Part shown: positions 1 through 14,473 of the stretch, piece by piece
How the letters are laid out: each line of letters begins with the position of its first letter
Numbering within the stretch: the first letter of the stretch is position 1
Source: Plasmodium brasilianum
Taxonomy: Eukaryota > Apicomplexa > Aconoidasida > Haemosporida > Plasmodiidae
Length of the DNA: 64,000 nucleotides
Direction of reading: 5' to 3'
Assembly: GCF_023973825.1 (NCBI RefSeq)
Contig: NC_090121.1
Coordinates: 124,001-188,000 of the forward strand
The notes under the pieces: generated by a model
Told to the model about the DNA's origin: nothing
Database searches by the model: none
What the model saw: the letters and a program-made list of their open reading frames with translations, nothing else
Position numbers and translations under genes: made by a program

Positions 1-2929
1 TATTTCTTTCATCATTAGTTTCCTCATTAACTTATATATTTTGATATAACTTATCTAAGGATGTTTTAATTCAACAGGATACAAACTATACATAACATTA
101 GTACAACCCTAGAGAAAACACCATATCAAAAGAAAATTTAATACATTATTATATTCCTTGATTTGTTATATTATGCTGAATGCAGATTTTACTTTTCAAT
201 ATGATAAATTATGAAAAGTAAGCTCCCACTTTATTATCTTTCCTTTTCATCTTTATAATAAATACAAACATAAATACTCGTTATTTTCTCTATTCAACTG
301 ATTTTTTCACATTCTAAAAATATATTCTAAATATATAATGAAACAAACAACATATATATATATTATGCTAAGCATTAAATCCTTTATAAAAGTATTTTAT
401 TACTATATTATTATTTCTTTAGCATTTGTGCAATATTCTACAGGAATACTTCATTCATATAGCAACTTGTACCATTTTAAAAAAATTATGATTATCTATA
501 TATATATGTACTTATGCTTTATCTATTATTAAATATAAAAAAACTGTTAATTTTTATTGTTCATTCAAGAGAAAATGTACAACATTCAAAATTATGCACA
601 ACGACAATGTATATATATATAATATACACATAAAATAGTGATAATTTATACAATTACTGCCTGTAGTGATTAGAGGAAAAAATTAGCCAAATATCCACTC
701 TTTTAAGCTTCTTATAACTTAGATGATTTTTATCCCCCTACTGAAATATATTTTTTAAGTTTCCTAGTTCGTTAATCTGTATGATATTTTTGTATATATA
801 AAGATTTATAACACATTATATTAAATTATACATATAAATAATTTATAACAATATAAAAGTAAATTAAAACTTTATGTACAAAGCATACATTTAACAAAAA
901 CAGTACAAAATAATCATTATATTGTTTATAGTACAAACTATTGGCTTAAAATATTTATCTCCATGAAACGAAAGGTACAACAATATAAAAAACAATAATA
1001 TATATATTTATTTATTTACAAATCATAAAATTATCTAAATAGAATAATATTTACTAATATAATGATATATTCACCATATTATGATTAATCATTAATACTC
1101 ATTTCTCTAATTAAAATATGCATTTATATATAAAATGGAACACCTTGTTTGATTACGTAGTGCGTATCTTTTTAGATAAATATAAATTATAATAAAAATA
1201 AGAAAGTATTATATAATTATATGTTCCTCGTGTTTATTTTCTAGTTTTATTTCTTTATATAATATGAAAATTGCATTTATTCCATTAACCTTTTTTTTTT
1301 TGAGTTTACTCACAAAATAAATTTACTCCAAAAAAATTATCATGAATAAACTATAATTATTATTAAAAAAATATAATTTTATTTTTGCTCTGTATTGTTT
1401 TAACAGATACATATTAAAAGTTATTTTATTAAATTACTCGTAATATTATATTTATCATAAATATTGGAAATTGCAATAGAGTAAAATATTTTTAATCATA
1501 TCACATTATCATATTTCCCACATATGATACGAAATTTTCCGACTGCTATTTAAAGTTAAAAAAATAAAATTCAGAGATAAAAGTACATATAATTAAAGTA
1601 CCTTATACTTAGTAACCCAATTAATTTATAATTAATTTTACATTAAAATGTTAAATCTTTAATTTCATAATTAATTCATAAATTTTTACATTTTTTTTTA
1701 ATAGAAAATTATAATTTCACACATTCATTTACACGGCACAAATATAAATTTCTTCTTCTATTTCTGTGTTCTATTACTAATTATTATTTTATGTTTTTTA
1801 AAAATTCAATTTGTGTACTTTTTTTGAAATAATAATTTATGTTTTTTCTTTTTTTAATTAAATATGTAGAATATTATTATTTATTATATTATTTCTAATA
1901 TATAATTATTGTAAAAAATTCATTTTCATAATTTTTTGACTTTTATTTCCCTATATATATTTTTTTTTACTCTTAACTTTTCATTATTATTGCTATGCTT
2001 AGTTCATATTCAAAGATTGTTACAAATATAAACAGATGTGATTTTATCAGTTTGTGAAGATTCAAAGATTTTACTAAAATTTTAACGTGTAATTTAATAT
2101 AAAATTTTTATTTATACCCCTAAAATTTATACTCAGAATAATATATAAAACTCCCATTATTTTCTTTTAAATTTTATTATCCAATTTATATTTAAAAAAA
2201 TACAAAATATTATATATAGTAATCCGTTCATCGTTATTTATTTATCATTTTGAAATAATCATATACTTATAACATTTATTTCATGGTCCTTATAATTACT
2301 ATTACACAATAATACAATTATATAATTACAAAATTTAAATATTTATCAAAATTTGTTCTATTTTATAATTATATTAACTAGAAATGTTTTTATATAAAAT
2401 TTTATTAAAAAATATTTATATTTAATTAAGTTTTCGCTTTTTTATAATTTAGTATATGTTTTATAATTATATTAACTATTATGAAAAAAGACCCTTGGTA
2501 TTTTTATCATATGAAAAAAAGTAATAATATGTATAATGAAAAAAAATCAGAATTTAACTCTTATAAACTATTATCTAAATTATTATTATATATATCAAAT
2601 ACATAATATTAGTAATGTATTAAAATATAGAGCAATTATCATTTTGAGAAAAGACGGATAGTATACTTTTTTTATTGAAATTTGATACGCTTACCATAAT
2701 AATATGGGTATCTCAATATTCTATTCAGATAAAATATTTTCCATCTAATAATTATTTTTTCCACCTTTTTTTTTCTTTTATATATGCATTTACTTTTTAT
2801 AAATAACTTTTTATTAATATTCGAAATAATATAATTTATTAAATATTTTCCTTAATGCTTAGTCAAACACCTTTGGTAAATCACGGGAAAAAAAGAATTA
2901 ATAAAATAACTCATTAAATGGATTGATTA
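1..2929. other. AT-rich non-coding stretch
   Basis: I see no supportable gene here. The sequence is low-complexity A/T runs with short hydrophobic open frames, such as 338-532, of a size expected by chance at this base composition. A short signal-like frame starts near 1264 but stops after 18 codons and has no recognisable continuation. Confidence 0.6.
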
Positions 2930-4230
2930 TCAGGGTGAAAAAAAAAGTTCTAAAAGAGGAACACAGAAATACATATTTAAAAGTAGCGTTAATGGAAATT
3001 CTAGATGAGGTAAATATGTTACATTTTAAAAAATATTTAGTGCATTATTACAACAGATTACTCTCCAAAATGAATTAAATAAAAGTGAATATTTTGATAT
3101 TTTGTTGAAATAATTTAAACTTTATGATGACTTTAGCATTACACATATTTTATATATATTTGTCAATAATTATTAAAAGAAACAAGATACAATAAAAATG
3201 AATAACTCGGAAAGGACAAATAACGCATTTAAATTTTATAAGAATTAAAAAGGAAACCAAACATACTGTAATTTAGTCGCCATTTTGACAAGAATTTTAA
3301 TATATTAAAAGATGATTCATTTTTTAGATAAATTATGTTATTGGGATACATGTAGTGATTTTTCTAAAACAGAATTTAATAATGGAACTTTAAAAAAATA
3401 TGATTTACGTACTAATTTAGACAAAACATTTAATTATTCAAAAATAAATACTGATAGGTAAATACAGGATACTATATATCATCAAAAAATATATTTCTTC
3501 AATATAGAACAAGTGTATTAAAATTTGAATAAAAAATCAAAAAAACTTCTTAATAAGCTGAAACAATGTTCTAACATCTGAAGTGCAGATAACGAATTAA
3601 AATATGATTCAAAAAAAAAAACTAATTGATTAATTACTACAAAGTGATTCCATGGAAATATTATTTTATATATTAAAATACTCAGATAATTCTAAATTAA
3701 TAATTAGTGAATTAAAAATTGGTGACAAGATAAAAACATTATATAATTCATCAAAATTTTATAATAAAAATAATAATAATACATCTGAAGAAAAAAAAAA
3801 AATTGTAAAGAGTACAATCCAAAGGAAAGAATAAATTAAAAAAAAAAAAAAATATTATTATTATATATATCTAAATTGTTCAAGAAATTCGATGAAATAT
3901 ATGAAAATCACTTATTAAATATATTTAAATCTTACAAGACTGAAGTCAAAGATACAAATCAATTTAAAAAAATAATGTGATTTGGGGAAAATTAAAAAAT
4001 TTTTCCTCTATTTATATAAAGTCCTATAATTACATCATTGTTGAGGATAGTGCAAAATTGGTAATATATTATCAAAGTATTTTTATCAGTTATTTAATTA
4101 GTAGGGATTACTATGTTAAAGCAATGTAATAACATTATTAACATAAAGTTGCAAAACAGAAAAATGATAATGAAAAAAATATTAGAGACTCTAATTAATA
4201 TACTAAAAATTTATTTTAAACATCCTTAAA
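2930..4230 (+). pseudogene. Decayed coiled-coil gene, possibly reticulocyte-binding-like
   Basis: Several short frames on + read like protein but are broken by stops and shifts. An opening piece at about 2938-3010 (containing EEHRNTYLKVALMEILDE) ends at a good splice donor (GAG then GTAAAT). A second piece from 3311 contains KLCYWDTCSDFSKTEFNNGT. Then come Lys/Asn-rich helical pieces at 3520-3600, a 60-codon frame at 3652-3834 and a piece near 3880-3980 containing KKFDEIYENHLLNIFKSYKT. The long alternating Lys/Glu/Asn/Ile helical character is like the rod of reticulocyte-binding-like invasion proteins, many of which are pseudogenes in P. malariae. The opening piece alternatively resembles the cytoplasmic tail of STP1/SURFIN proteins. 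The family assignment is inference; the broken state is directly visible. Confidence 0.4.
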
Positions 4231-7200
4231 GTACATGTAGTAATATGAGTATTTCTGAAATTTTATTTAAAAATCAAGTGTAAATATGAATAAATTATTT
4301 ATCCTTATACAAATAGTATTTCAGTTGTTTATTTTTTCACGTTTGTTCTTAAAAGGTATTTTTATTACAATTATAAATATTCCATAATATAAAATATACA
4401 TTTTTAATTCTACATATTTAAATTGTTCGTTTTGTATAGTATTAATGGGGGAAATGTAACCTTATATAAGAAATTTTTTTATTTCTCTTAAAAATATATT
4501 TGGGAACAATATAAATGTTTATGTATTTTTAATTAGTATACCAATATTATGTTTTATACATTCATTAAAATAACTTATTTTTTATAATAATTGTAATAAA
4601 TGCACTTTTTCATTCCTTTTTTAATCTACATTTGTATGAAAATTTGTAGTATATTTATTAGTTTTAATTTACTGAAGTTATATCTAACTTGCTTTATGTT
4701 TCACTCAATATTTGTTTAGAATATTTTTTATAATATCCTTATTTTTATTTTATATTACATATGTAATAATTTAACTTATTGTTAATTCTTAATATTTTAT
4801 TACTATGAATTAAAATACATTGAAAAAGTAACTATGCATAAAGATACATATTTAATTATGACAGATTTGCTAAAAAAATAAAATAAAATATAAGCAGAGA
4901 TACACTTCAATTAAATATAAGAAATTATAAAATTTCATAATACCTATTAATAGAAATAATATTTTACAGAATTTTAATATATTTTAAGTGATTTATAACC
5001 TTATGATCAAAAAAAAATAAACATATTATAAAATTACTTTTATTATATCATATACTATAATTATTATTTCATATTTATATTTTTAATATAGATATTGTAT
5101 GAGTTTGCTTATACATATTTTTATCTTTTATATAGAACTATGTTAATAATCCATTTTTGTCTCATATGGTTTTTTAAATATAATTATTTAGTTTTAATTT
5201 TACGTTTATTATCATGTATAACATTAATATTATTGTGAGCGAAGCATAAATAGAAAGCACATATATGGTTTTACTCCTGTCAATTTTATATTTATTCCTA
5301 TTTGAAATTATGCAATTATTAAATAAGATGAGATTAAAGATACATTATGTCGCAACGTACATGAACAAAAAAACCTTAAAAAAAAAGAAATGCTAGGAAA
5401 CACAGTAAAATGTTAAATAAAATATAATTTGAAAATGATTCCAAATATACATCTTAGTTAATATATATATATATATATTCATGTACAAAGTCATGTTCCA
5501 TATGGCATTTTCTTTTTAGTTACATTTAATTTCTTTGAATTATGTAATGATATGTTAGAAGAATCAACATATTAATGAATAATTTTTTTAACTTAATATT
5601 AAAAAAGATTATTTTTAAATCTTATATTTAATATAATAATAATTAGGCCTTCTTTTTCCTCCTTTGTACGGATTTTTGATATCTAGTTAAATTACCAAAA
5701 AATTAATTTGTCTATCCCTGAACTTATGCATAAAAATGTAACATATTTAGATTCATAAACAAATAAATCTCAGAACAGACATCATATGTACTTTAAATGA
5801 CGTAATTAAATAATTTTAAAAACGATAATTTTTTATTTATTTTTAATAAAAAATATTATATCACATTGTGTACTACTTCGTTATTTTCTTTAATAAATTA
5901 TTCTAATATAAAGAAATACCATTTTATTAACATTTAAATATTTATATCTTACAAAAATATTCATATTTTTAGACATAATTTATAAAAATTAATTAAATAT
6001 TTATACTAATTCATAATGTCATTTAAAAATTTTTATTTATTCATAAAGCTTAAAAACAATAAAATTTGCTACATAATTGAATATTTAAATGATTGTCAAA
6101 TTTTGATTTAGATTTTATCAATTATTCTCTATATAATATAAAATAATGCTTTTAAGAGTTAAATTTTTTAGGAAATTTTTACTTATAAAAAAATTATGAT
6201 ATTATAGATTAAGATAGCCGTCATAAAAATAATATTCATCCACATTTGACCATATATATTAGCACGCAAAACTAAGAAAGATATATAAAATACATAACAT
6301 AACTTAAAAAATAAGTCTATGTAAAAATAATATTATCTAATATTATTTATTTTCAAAACTTATATTATTTTAAAAATTTTATTACATTGTATTACTGTTT
6401 CAACACAACCTTACACCTCATTTTTACTATTAATGACTAAAAGGATATAAAGAATACTTTATTATAAAATATTTAATTTAACTATAAGAACACAACATAT
6501 TTTTTAAAAAGAAACCTCAAATTAACAAAAATTAACTAAAATAATTAATTAAATATATATATAATATTCATACCAAGCGTTCAACTAATTCTACATTTTT
6601 ATTAATTTATAGATTATTATAATGCATTTTTTTTTAATAATTATAATATGGACAATTTGATTTCTAATTCAGTGATATGGATAACTTCTAACGATACAAA
6701 CAAAATTAATTGTAACAACCATATAAGATTCACATCATGATCCACTTTCATTATAAAATTTTTTTTTCTTATTTTTCCTTTCTGTGAGTATTATAATATT
6801 CCTATGTCTGCATAAAAAGAAATCATACCAATTTTTATAAGTTCCATAAAATTTATTTAAAGCTAATTCCTTCCAAAAACGATAATATAAATTAAAAATG
6901 AAAAATATAAAATATAAATTAAAAAATGATTAATTTCATAAAGAGGTTATACATTTACTAAAAGAGATATAATATATACAAAATATGTATTATATTCAAC
7001 TGATTTAATAAAAAATTATAATATTCACTATCTTCAATTTTTTCGTGAGCATTCATTCTACGTTTACACGTTTGACTTTAATTAAATAAAATAATTCTTA
7101 GTTTATACGTATTTATATATGAGATGTAGCACAAGAAAATTCAACTATATATTATACATCGCTTTAATTTTAAATATATGTAAATAGTTATAAAAAAATC

Positions 7201-9199
7201 TGCCTTAATTAGCACTTATGATTAAATTGTAATATTATTACTAATACTACACAATACGAATATATTCTATTAAAGGTAGAGTTCAAGAAAAAAAATATTC
7301 ATAAAACAAAAATATTGCACCAAAAAAATAAAAGGTGATTTGATATTTTGTTACATTATCATTTATATTTTTGTTAAATAATGAATAATAATGTTATCTA
7401 AAATAAAGTAAATTATTTTAAATTTACAAGCGTAAATATAAATGTGTATAGATATATTTATTTATGCTTTTGTTTTTTTTACAATAATTTTTTTATATAT
7501 AAAGTTGGTTATAAAAATTCTTTGTTTATGAACATATAATTATTTTTCAGGTTCAAAAGGGCATTATTTAAAATTTTCCACTTATATTGATATGGAAATT
7601 ATGTTAATCATAAAAATGATTCTTACCATTATTACCTAAACTCTTATTCGAAAAAAATAAAAGTTTAAATAAATAAAAGAAAAATATTATTAAAATTTAA
7701 ATTAAATACTTCACACATATAAGCATTTTTATTATATAAAATATACTTTATTAACACACATTTTTCTATTATATTTCCATTATTTTATAAACGGAACTCA
7801 CATTATACATAAAACACTACCTCAATTTCATCCCATTTAAGCAATAAGAAACTTCTAAATTCGTATTATTTTTCAGTATACATATCACCTTTAACATGTT
7901 CAGTCACTATTGTTAATATCTTTAAATGAAATACATAAATGAAAAGAATAACAAAGTTATTTTGAATGGAAAAATTTTAAAAGAAATTAGTCTTCATAAA
8001 AATGTAAAATAGAAGTGCTGGTAATACTTTTATTTATCTAACATCAGAAAAATCTAATAACAGTTTCAATAGAAAACCAAAAAAATTAATAGTTATTATA
8101 TCATATATTTTAACCTGAGGAAATATATTCAGAACAATCAATATATCGTGGACCCTAAAATAATTAAGAAAAGCAACACTATTATATTGTGAAAATTTTA
8201 AATATTTCTTTGTATTTCATAATTCCTGTATTTCACAGATTTTAAACAAAACAATAATATTTTATATTTTAAAAAATTAATATAATTATGAGTAATTCTT
8301 ACAATTTATTGCATTTATACTTTTGCAAAGCACCAAAACATATATATATATATATTATATATATACCGTTTGTATATATTAAATTATCCATATAATGGCA
8401 TCATATATTAATCATTTTAATATATATTTAATGTTTTACTAAATTCAGTTTAATAAAAATTTTCGAAATCAAATGAAAGAAAATTATTCTTTTTACTAAT
8501 ATTTAAATATTATGTGAAAGAGTTTTTCTTTTAACTGTATAGTATTCATAGGGGAAAATGCATGCAATTTATTCTTTTTCTTTGTCTTCTTTTGTATGAC
8601 TATTAAAAGAAGATTTGTAGTGGTTAAAAAATTTTCAAACATAAATATATTAAATGTAATATCTTCTTTTTTTTTTTTAAGTTTAAAGTATTCTTAGTCC
8701 AGTTATTTCGTTTTTAATACATTTTAAAGGGAATTTTTTTCAGCATTAAGGCTATATCATAAAAGAAAATAATTTATTGACTTACAAAAAAAGTGTACAC
8801 ATTTATAAATATAAACAAATTTATTTTATATTTCAAAGGAAAAAATAAAAATTTTTTTTTTTAAATTTAAGAGTATTGATTAAAAACGTTCAAATTGATA
8901 ATATAAATATTAAAAAAATCTATTTTAAAAAAACCAGAAAAAAACAAATTTTATAGAGGAAATTAAATGAAATATTACCATGTAAAACAAATGAAAGAAA
9001 TATTTTTTTAAAACAATATACGTAGATGAAGATACATTTATTTATTATTTTAATTATAATTACAGTTGATACAAGTATATGTCTATGTATATATGTTTGT
9101 ATACATAGTTTTTAAATAATATTAATACAAAAAATAATATTATAAAGCCAAATTTTTCGAGGAAATATACGTTATATTTTAGGGTTTTAATAAAAACAT
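4231..9199. other. AT-rich non-coding stretch downstream of clag
   Basis: No frame on either strand shows coding character. Long A and T runs, (TA)n near 8340 and scattered slightly GC-richer patches are all I see. A TGCATGCA palindrome, a sequence bound by an ApiAP2 factor in P. falciparum, lies at 8559-8566. It sits beyond the 3' end of clag, so I assign it no role. Confidence 0.55.
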
Positions 9200-12100
9200 T
9201 TACTTTAGTTGGTTTGGTGTTCTTGTAACCATCAGGACCTCATCGAACACGCCTTCGTTATCATAAAGTTCATTTTCATCATCATCTCTGTGTTGCTCTT
9301 TTATATAGATATCATTACCAATCATTTCTTGATGCTGCTTCTTTGTTTCTTTCATTTCTTCTTTTTTATATTTTACTTCTTTATTACTTTTTTCGTTTTC
9401 TTGTTTCTGAGGTTTATTAGACTTTGATGATGTACTGGACACATCTTCTAAATCATTGGAACGTAAATAATCTTTATCATTTAAGAATTTTTCTTTTTTA
9501 TCTATTCCATCAAAAAATGAATTATCATCTACGTAAAAAGAGTAATCAGCTTTTGTTAAACGATCATATTCTTGTGGTGTTAATGTAGGTATATTCCCAT
9601 CCAAATTTTTAATAACAGGATGATATTTAACCTTTTTAGCTTCAATCCTAGCTTTTAAAGACTCTTTCATAAGACCTCTTTTTTTAATATTTAATAAAGT
9701 TTTCTCTGTAAACTTTATTAATTCGTCAGTAGTATATTTTCTAAAATTAGTTTTAATAATGTTATTAACATAACGTTCAAATACATTATGAAATCTGTTC
9801 ATAAAACGAATAGGTTTTATAAAAAAAAAAGAAAAGTTCTGATAAAAAGCATAATATCGAAGAAGTGGAAATAAAAACATAACACAAGATAATCCGTTAA
9901 TCAGTTGTAAAATAAGAATTTTTGAGAAACTAAAAGTTAGTGGTTTTAAATTAGGGTTTGTAATTGTAACATGAGAAGTTTGTTCATTTAATTTATGAGT
10001 TAGCGATACAGGAAAAAATCTTGCACTATCAAAGAATAAATTAGTAGCCATATGTATACCAAGGAAAAGTAGAGGATGGTTAGGTTTTGCCTTATCAATT
10101 AGATTATTTCTTATATTACTATATTCACTGGGATTATCCATTACATCGTTAAATCTCAATATTGCAAAACCTACAACAAGAGGTACAAACTTTTTATCAA
10201 CAAATTGATCCATTTTCATCGAAGAATAATAAGTAGAACTAGCTACTGCTTGACTTTCACATAAAAGACTTAAATTATTTAAATTTAATAATGAAAACAC
10301 TTGAGAACATAAAATAAAATAGTTTGAGAAAATAAATGTTTTTCCATATTTTAATTGTGTTATTGGTTTTTTCGCATAAGGAGGCAAAAGACTATTTGTT
10401 ATGTTATCCATTATACTACCATAATATACATACGCAAATTTAAAAAAGGCTTTTTCATTTACTGTTAAACCAAGCATTTCTTCTTTCCCATATGTTCTAT
10501 CAAGCTCATCTGCATAATTACTTAATTTTGTGGAAAACATCATTTGAAATGTAGAAAATAACGTTTTTGAAAAGAATCTAGATGCCATGGAATTATGGAG
10601 TTCTTCTAACCTTTTCTCCTTACTCATTTTTGAATAGTTATTTGAAACATTTAAAAAAAACAAATTATTTAAACTCTGTCAAAAAAAAAAATAATATAAT
10701 GTAATTTATATGTCATCTTTAAAAAAGGTGGACAAATATGAAAACTGGAAAGAAGAAAATTCCAGAATGAAATAACATAAAAGCTGTGCGAAATTAAACC
10801 TCAAATATTTATATATATATGTATATGTGAAAATATATATCTTACTATTTTATCATTTCTCCTATGTACATGAAAACTACTTTCAATTTTTCTAAAGAGT
10901 AAATAAACAGACTGTAAAAAAGAGATATCTGAAAAGATATTTTTATTCATTTTATAAATTGAAAATAATTCATTACTGAATTCCTTCAAATAGGTTTTAT
11001 TTATTGTGAATCCGTATATCATACCATACTTATAAAAATTTAAAGTGTTACCAGCAATTGAATGCATATAATAATAAAACTTATTTGTAAGCTTTATTGC
11101 TCTAGGTGTAGCTGTTAAATATTTTCTTAAATTAAATATATCTGCAAAAAAAATTAGATCTTTATAATTCTTTTCATACATTTCATAGGAATCCTTCATT
11201 AGCATTATTTTATTATTTATATTGAAAACATTATAATCCTTATATAAATTTTTTACATGCCTTTGATTAAAATATGATTCATATGCTTTTTCTATATACT
11301 TTTTCATATGTAAAACCCAATTAGAATATTTAGGTGCTTCAAATCTTTGTGAAAGGACTTTTTCATGCATTCGTCTTCTTATACTTGGGTCATCATAGCA
11401 TAAAAAAAAGAAACCTAGGCTAGAATTGTAAAACCAGTATAAAAATTTGTTCTCAATTAACATAGATAAAGGATATAAACGCTGTTCTCCAGTTGGTGGT
11501 TCATTAAGATTATGAAAAAAATCTAATTGTAAAAAGGAATTTACATGAACCATGAATCTAATACTTTTTTTCATTTTCTCTATGGCATCAGAACTTAGCA
11601 TTTTCTCTAATTCTAAAATGGGAAAAATGATAACGTACATTTTTAAAAATTATATATACATACATATATATATGCATAATTATTCAAATATGTATTAGAA
11701 AAATATAGAATAAAAAAGTAAAAATAAAATTATAAATAGATGAAAAATATAAATCTCCCTTTATTTTATATCATACTTTCTACTAAATTAACAGCTAAGT
11801 TACTTCTTATATATAATGTATAAGCTTTTTTCAAAGGAGATGGAAACCAATAATTTGTAGTAATAGTTTTATTGAAGTTGTCCTCCTTTTTTAGATTTAA
11901 ATACATAGCTTCTCCTATATTTTTATTGGCAATGTCTACAGATTAAGAAAACACAAATTTTTATTTTTTATAATAAAAAATTGTAGAAATAATTTCAAAA
12001 AAAATTCCATTCATTATTTTTCTCTTTTTATTTATTTATTTATTTTTTTAATGACAGTATAAAATATTTTATATTATCATCATAATATTATTTAATATTT

Positions 12101-14473
12101 TTTTTATTAATTTCGTTTTGTCCAAAAAAATATATTCTATGACTTTTACTATTTGTTTTTTACCCTTATAAGAAGCAAGTCTAAGTAATAATAAAAATGT
12201 GTACCAATTTATATCATTTGTTAAAAAATTATCATATTCCTCATAGATGTTCATATTTCTTATTAATGTACTTATATTACTTATGTTAATAATTTTTGTG
12301 GTGTAAATATAAAACTTTTGCAACATTGATGACGTATCCTCATGTTTCGAGTTAATATATGTGAATGCTCCCAAGCAAATATTACACTTAGTAGATTTAC
12401 TCAGTTCATATTCTAATTTCGTATTATCTTTTTCTTCTGATGCTATATATTTATTTTCTGATGAATTACATTTTTCAACGCCTATAAATTTACAATTATT
12501 CATATTTATATTTTAGTCATATAAAATTGTTATTATTATATAAACAAAATTAAGAAATTCTTTTTCTCTATTATTAAATAAAAATTTTTGTACTGTTTTT
12601 CTTTAATCCTTAAAATTTACACTGCAGTAAATTATCAATCAGATCTGAGATATTAGATTCTTCGTCAAACGATAACTCGATAGCTATAAACAAATTAAAA
12701 TATATGAATGATAACTAAATATCATTTAAATATATTACAATATGAAAACTTTACCTAATTTGTTCATAAATGAAATTAATGCATATCGATTTCAAGTATT
12801 TTTCTCTTTTTTCCTTTACCATTGAAGTATCCAGGTAAGTAAAGAGAACTCACATAAGCCATGCTTTCATTATCTGTTAAAAATTATACATATTCATAAA
12901 TAAATATATATTATTATTATGCGAGAAAGTATAAAGAATTAATAAAAATAATATAATGGAATAATTGTATAGACAAGATAATACTATGTATACAAAAATT
13001 ACTTAAAAGTCCAGTTAAATTTAAAAAGTGCATATATAAAATTTGTTTTGGAGTGAACTTATTATAACATCTTGAAAAATACACAAAGTTGGTGTATATG
13101 CTGAATGGGTTTAATGAATCATTATCAGATTCGCTGCTGTTTAAAATAGTTAAGTCTTCATCCTCAACTGCAAATTGTCTACTCTTATATATGTTACAAT
13201 TAGTTATATCCGAGCATATAAATTTGAAAAATTCACTCTTTATATGTGTATGTTCTAAAAATAAAAGAGGTTTAAAATCCTCTTGATAAGCATTCGTAAG
13301 GAGAGACATTTGATATTTATTAAAATAGTGTACCAAGAACTCTAATATATTACATACATCGAATTCTGACTTTCTTTTATCCTTCAAATAATTTATTCTT
13401 CTTTTTTCTTCTACATCATATATACCTTCTACATTACACATTGAATCAAGTGCCCTAAACCTGTCCGATATGTTGAAACTTAATAATTTTTCCCAACTAA
13501 AAAATTTGAATTTTCCATGTATAAAAAATTTATCATATTTACTAAGAGCTAACTTTAGGATAAACAAATGTCCTAATGCTATAAAGATAAAAAAAAAAAC
13601 AAATGAAAATAAAAAAGGAAATTAAAAAAAATAAAATAAAATAATCTATTCTATATTTACAAATACTATCATAATAATACCTATAAGATGAGAACCAACT
13701 AAGTTATACATCGATATGCCAAAATGAGCAGACAAATTATCTAACTTGTTCATGAAATCAATATTATCATTTGTTGTAAAAAATAAATCATTCGAATTCT
13801 GTATTTTTAACAAATCATCACCTATTATTAAATATGAATATACATTTTTTTTTGGATTTATTTCCTTTATATTATTAATATAATTTAAAATACTTTGAAA
13901 ATATGATTTAGAATATAATTGAGAATTCTCTTGTTCTTGTTTTTCATCCTTTTCCATGAAGATATCATTTAATATCATCAGTGATTTTTTTAAATCTTTT
14001 GTTTCTCTATAAGAATTCATGGGTATTAATAAAAATATAACAATTTTTAAAGATCTTAAAAGTAAACTTCTTTTCTTATATAAATCAGCTTTTTCTGAGT
14101 TATAAGTTTGCACCAATTGCTGTTTCGTAATATGCTCATATTTTATTAAATCCTGAGCGTCAGCCCTTACACTAGGTATTACCTTACTAATTTCATTTTC
14201 TGTATTAGCATTATGCTTAATTAAGGTAAAATTAGACATATTCAGATATTCTGAAACACCTGGTTTTAATATGGGTAATTGTAATTCATCATGTTTGAAA
14301 AATTCTATTATTAGCTTTTCTGCTGTTAATAAATTATTATATAAATCATCATTGTCAATCATATATTTTAACTGTTTAATATTATCATTTTCACTTAAAT
14401 AACATGTTATCTTTTGTTTTATAAGTATAACCCCAAGCAAAATGAATATAGGTACATTAAGAAGTTGCATCAT
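9200..14473 (-). CDS. clag: Cytoadherence-linked asexual protein (CLAG / RhopH1)
   Basis: This is a complete CLAG gene. Joined exons (all on -): 14473-13681, 13578-13003, 12873-12820, 12683-12621, 12481-12164, 11935-11777, 11612-10846 and 10675-9200. Every intron (102-228 bases) is GT-AG, all phases agree, and the product is 1401 residues, the family's usual size. The start is the first of two Met codons before a signal peptide (residues 3-20). Family landmarks are [14 protein letters not shown] after intron 1, SLYLPGY in exon 3, NAIELSFDE across exons 3-4, [16 protein letters not shown] in exon 6, [18 protein letters not shown] in exon 7 and NVSNNYSKM at the start of exon 8. A hydrophobic helix lies at about 1163-1190 and the tail is charged. 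CLAGs are made in rhoptries, join RhopH2 and RhopH3, and take part in nutrient-channel activity at the infected red-cell membrane. P. falciparum clag genes are usually drawn with nine exons; here eight suffice. Which paralogue this is I cannot tell. Confidence 0.97.

Noticed and set aside
338..532. 64-codon + frame with signal-like N-terminus
   Set aside because: Chance-length, low-complexity, no downstream exon or PEXEL.
9209..9427. 72-codon + frame, and the 65-codon + frame at 13089-13286
   Set aside because: Antisense of clag exons 8 and 2.
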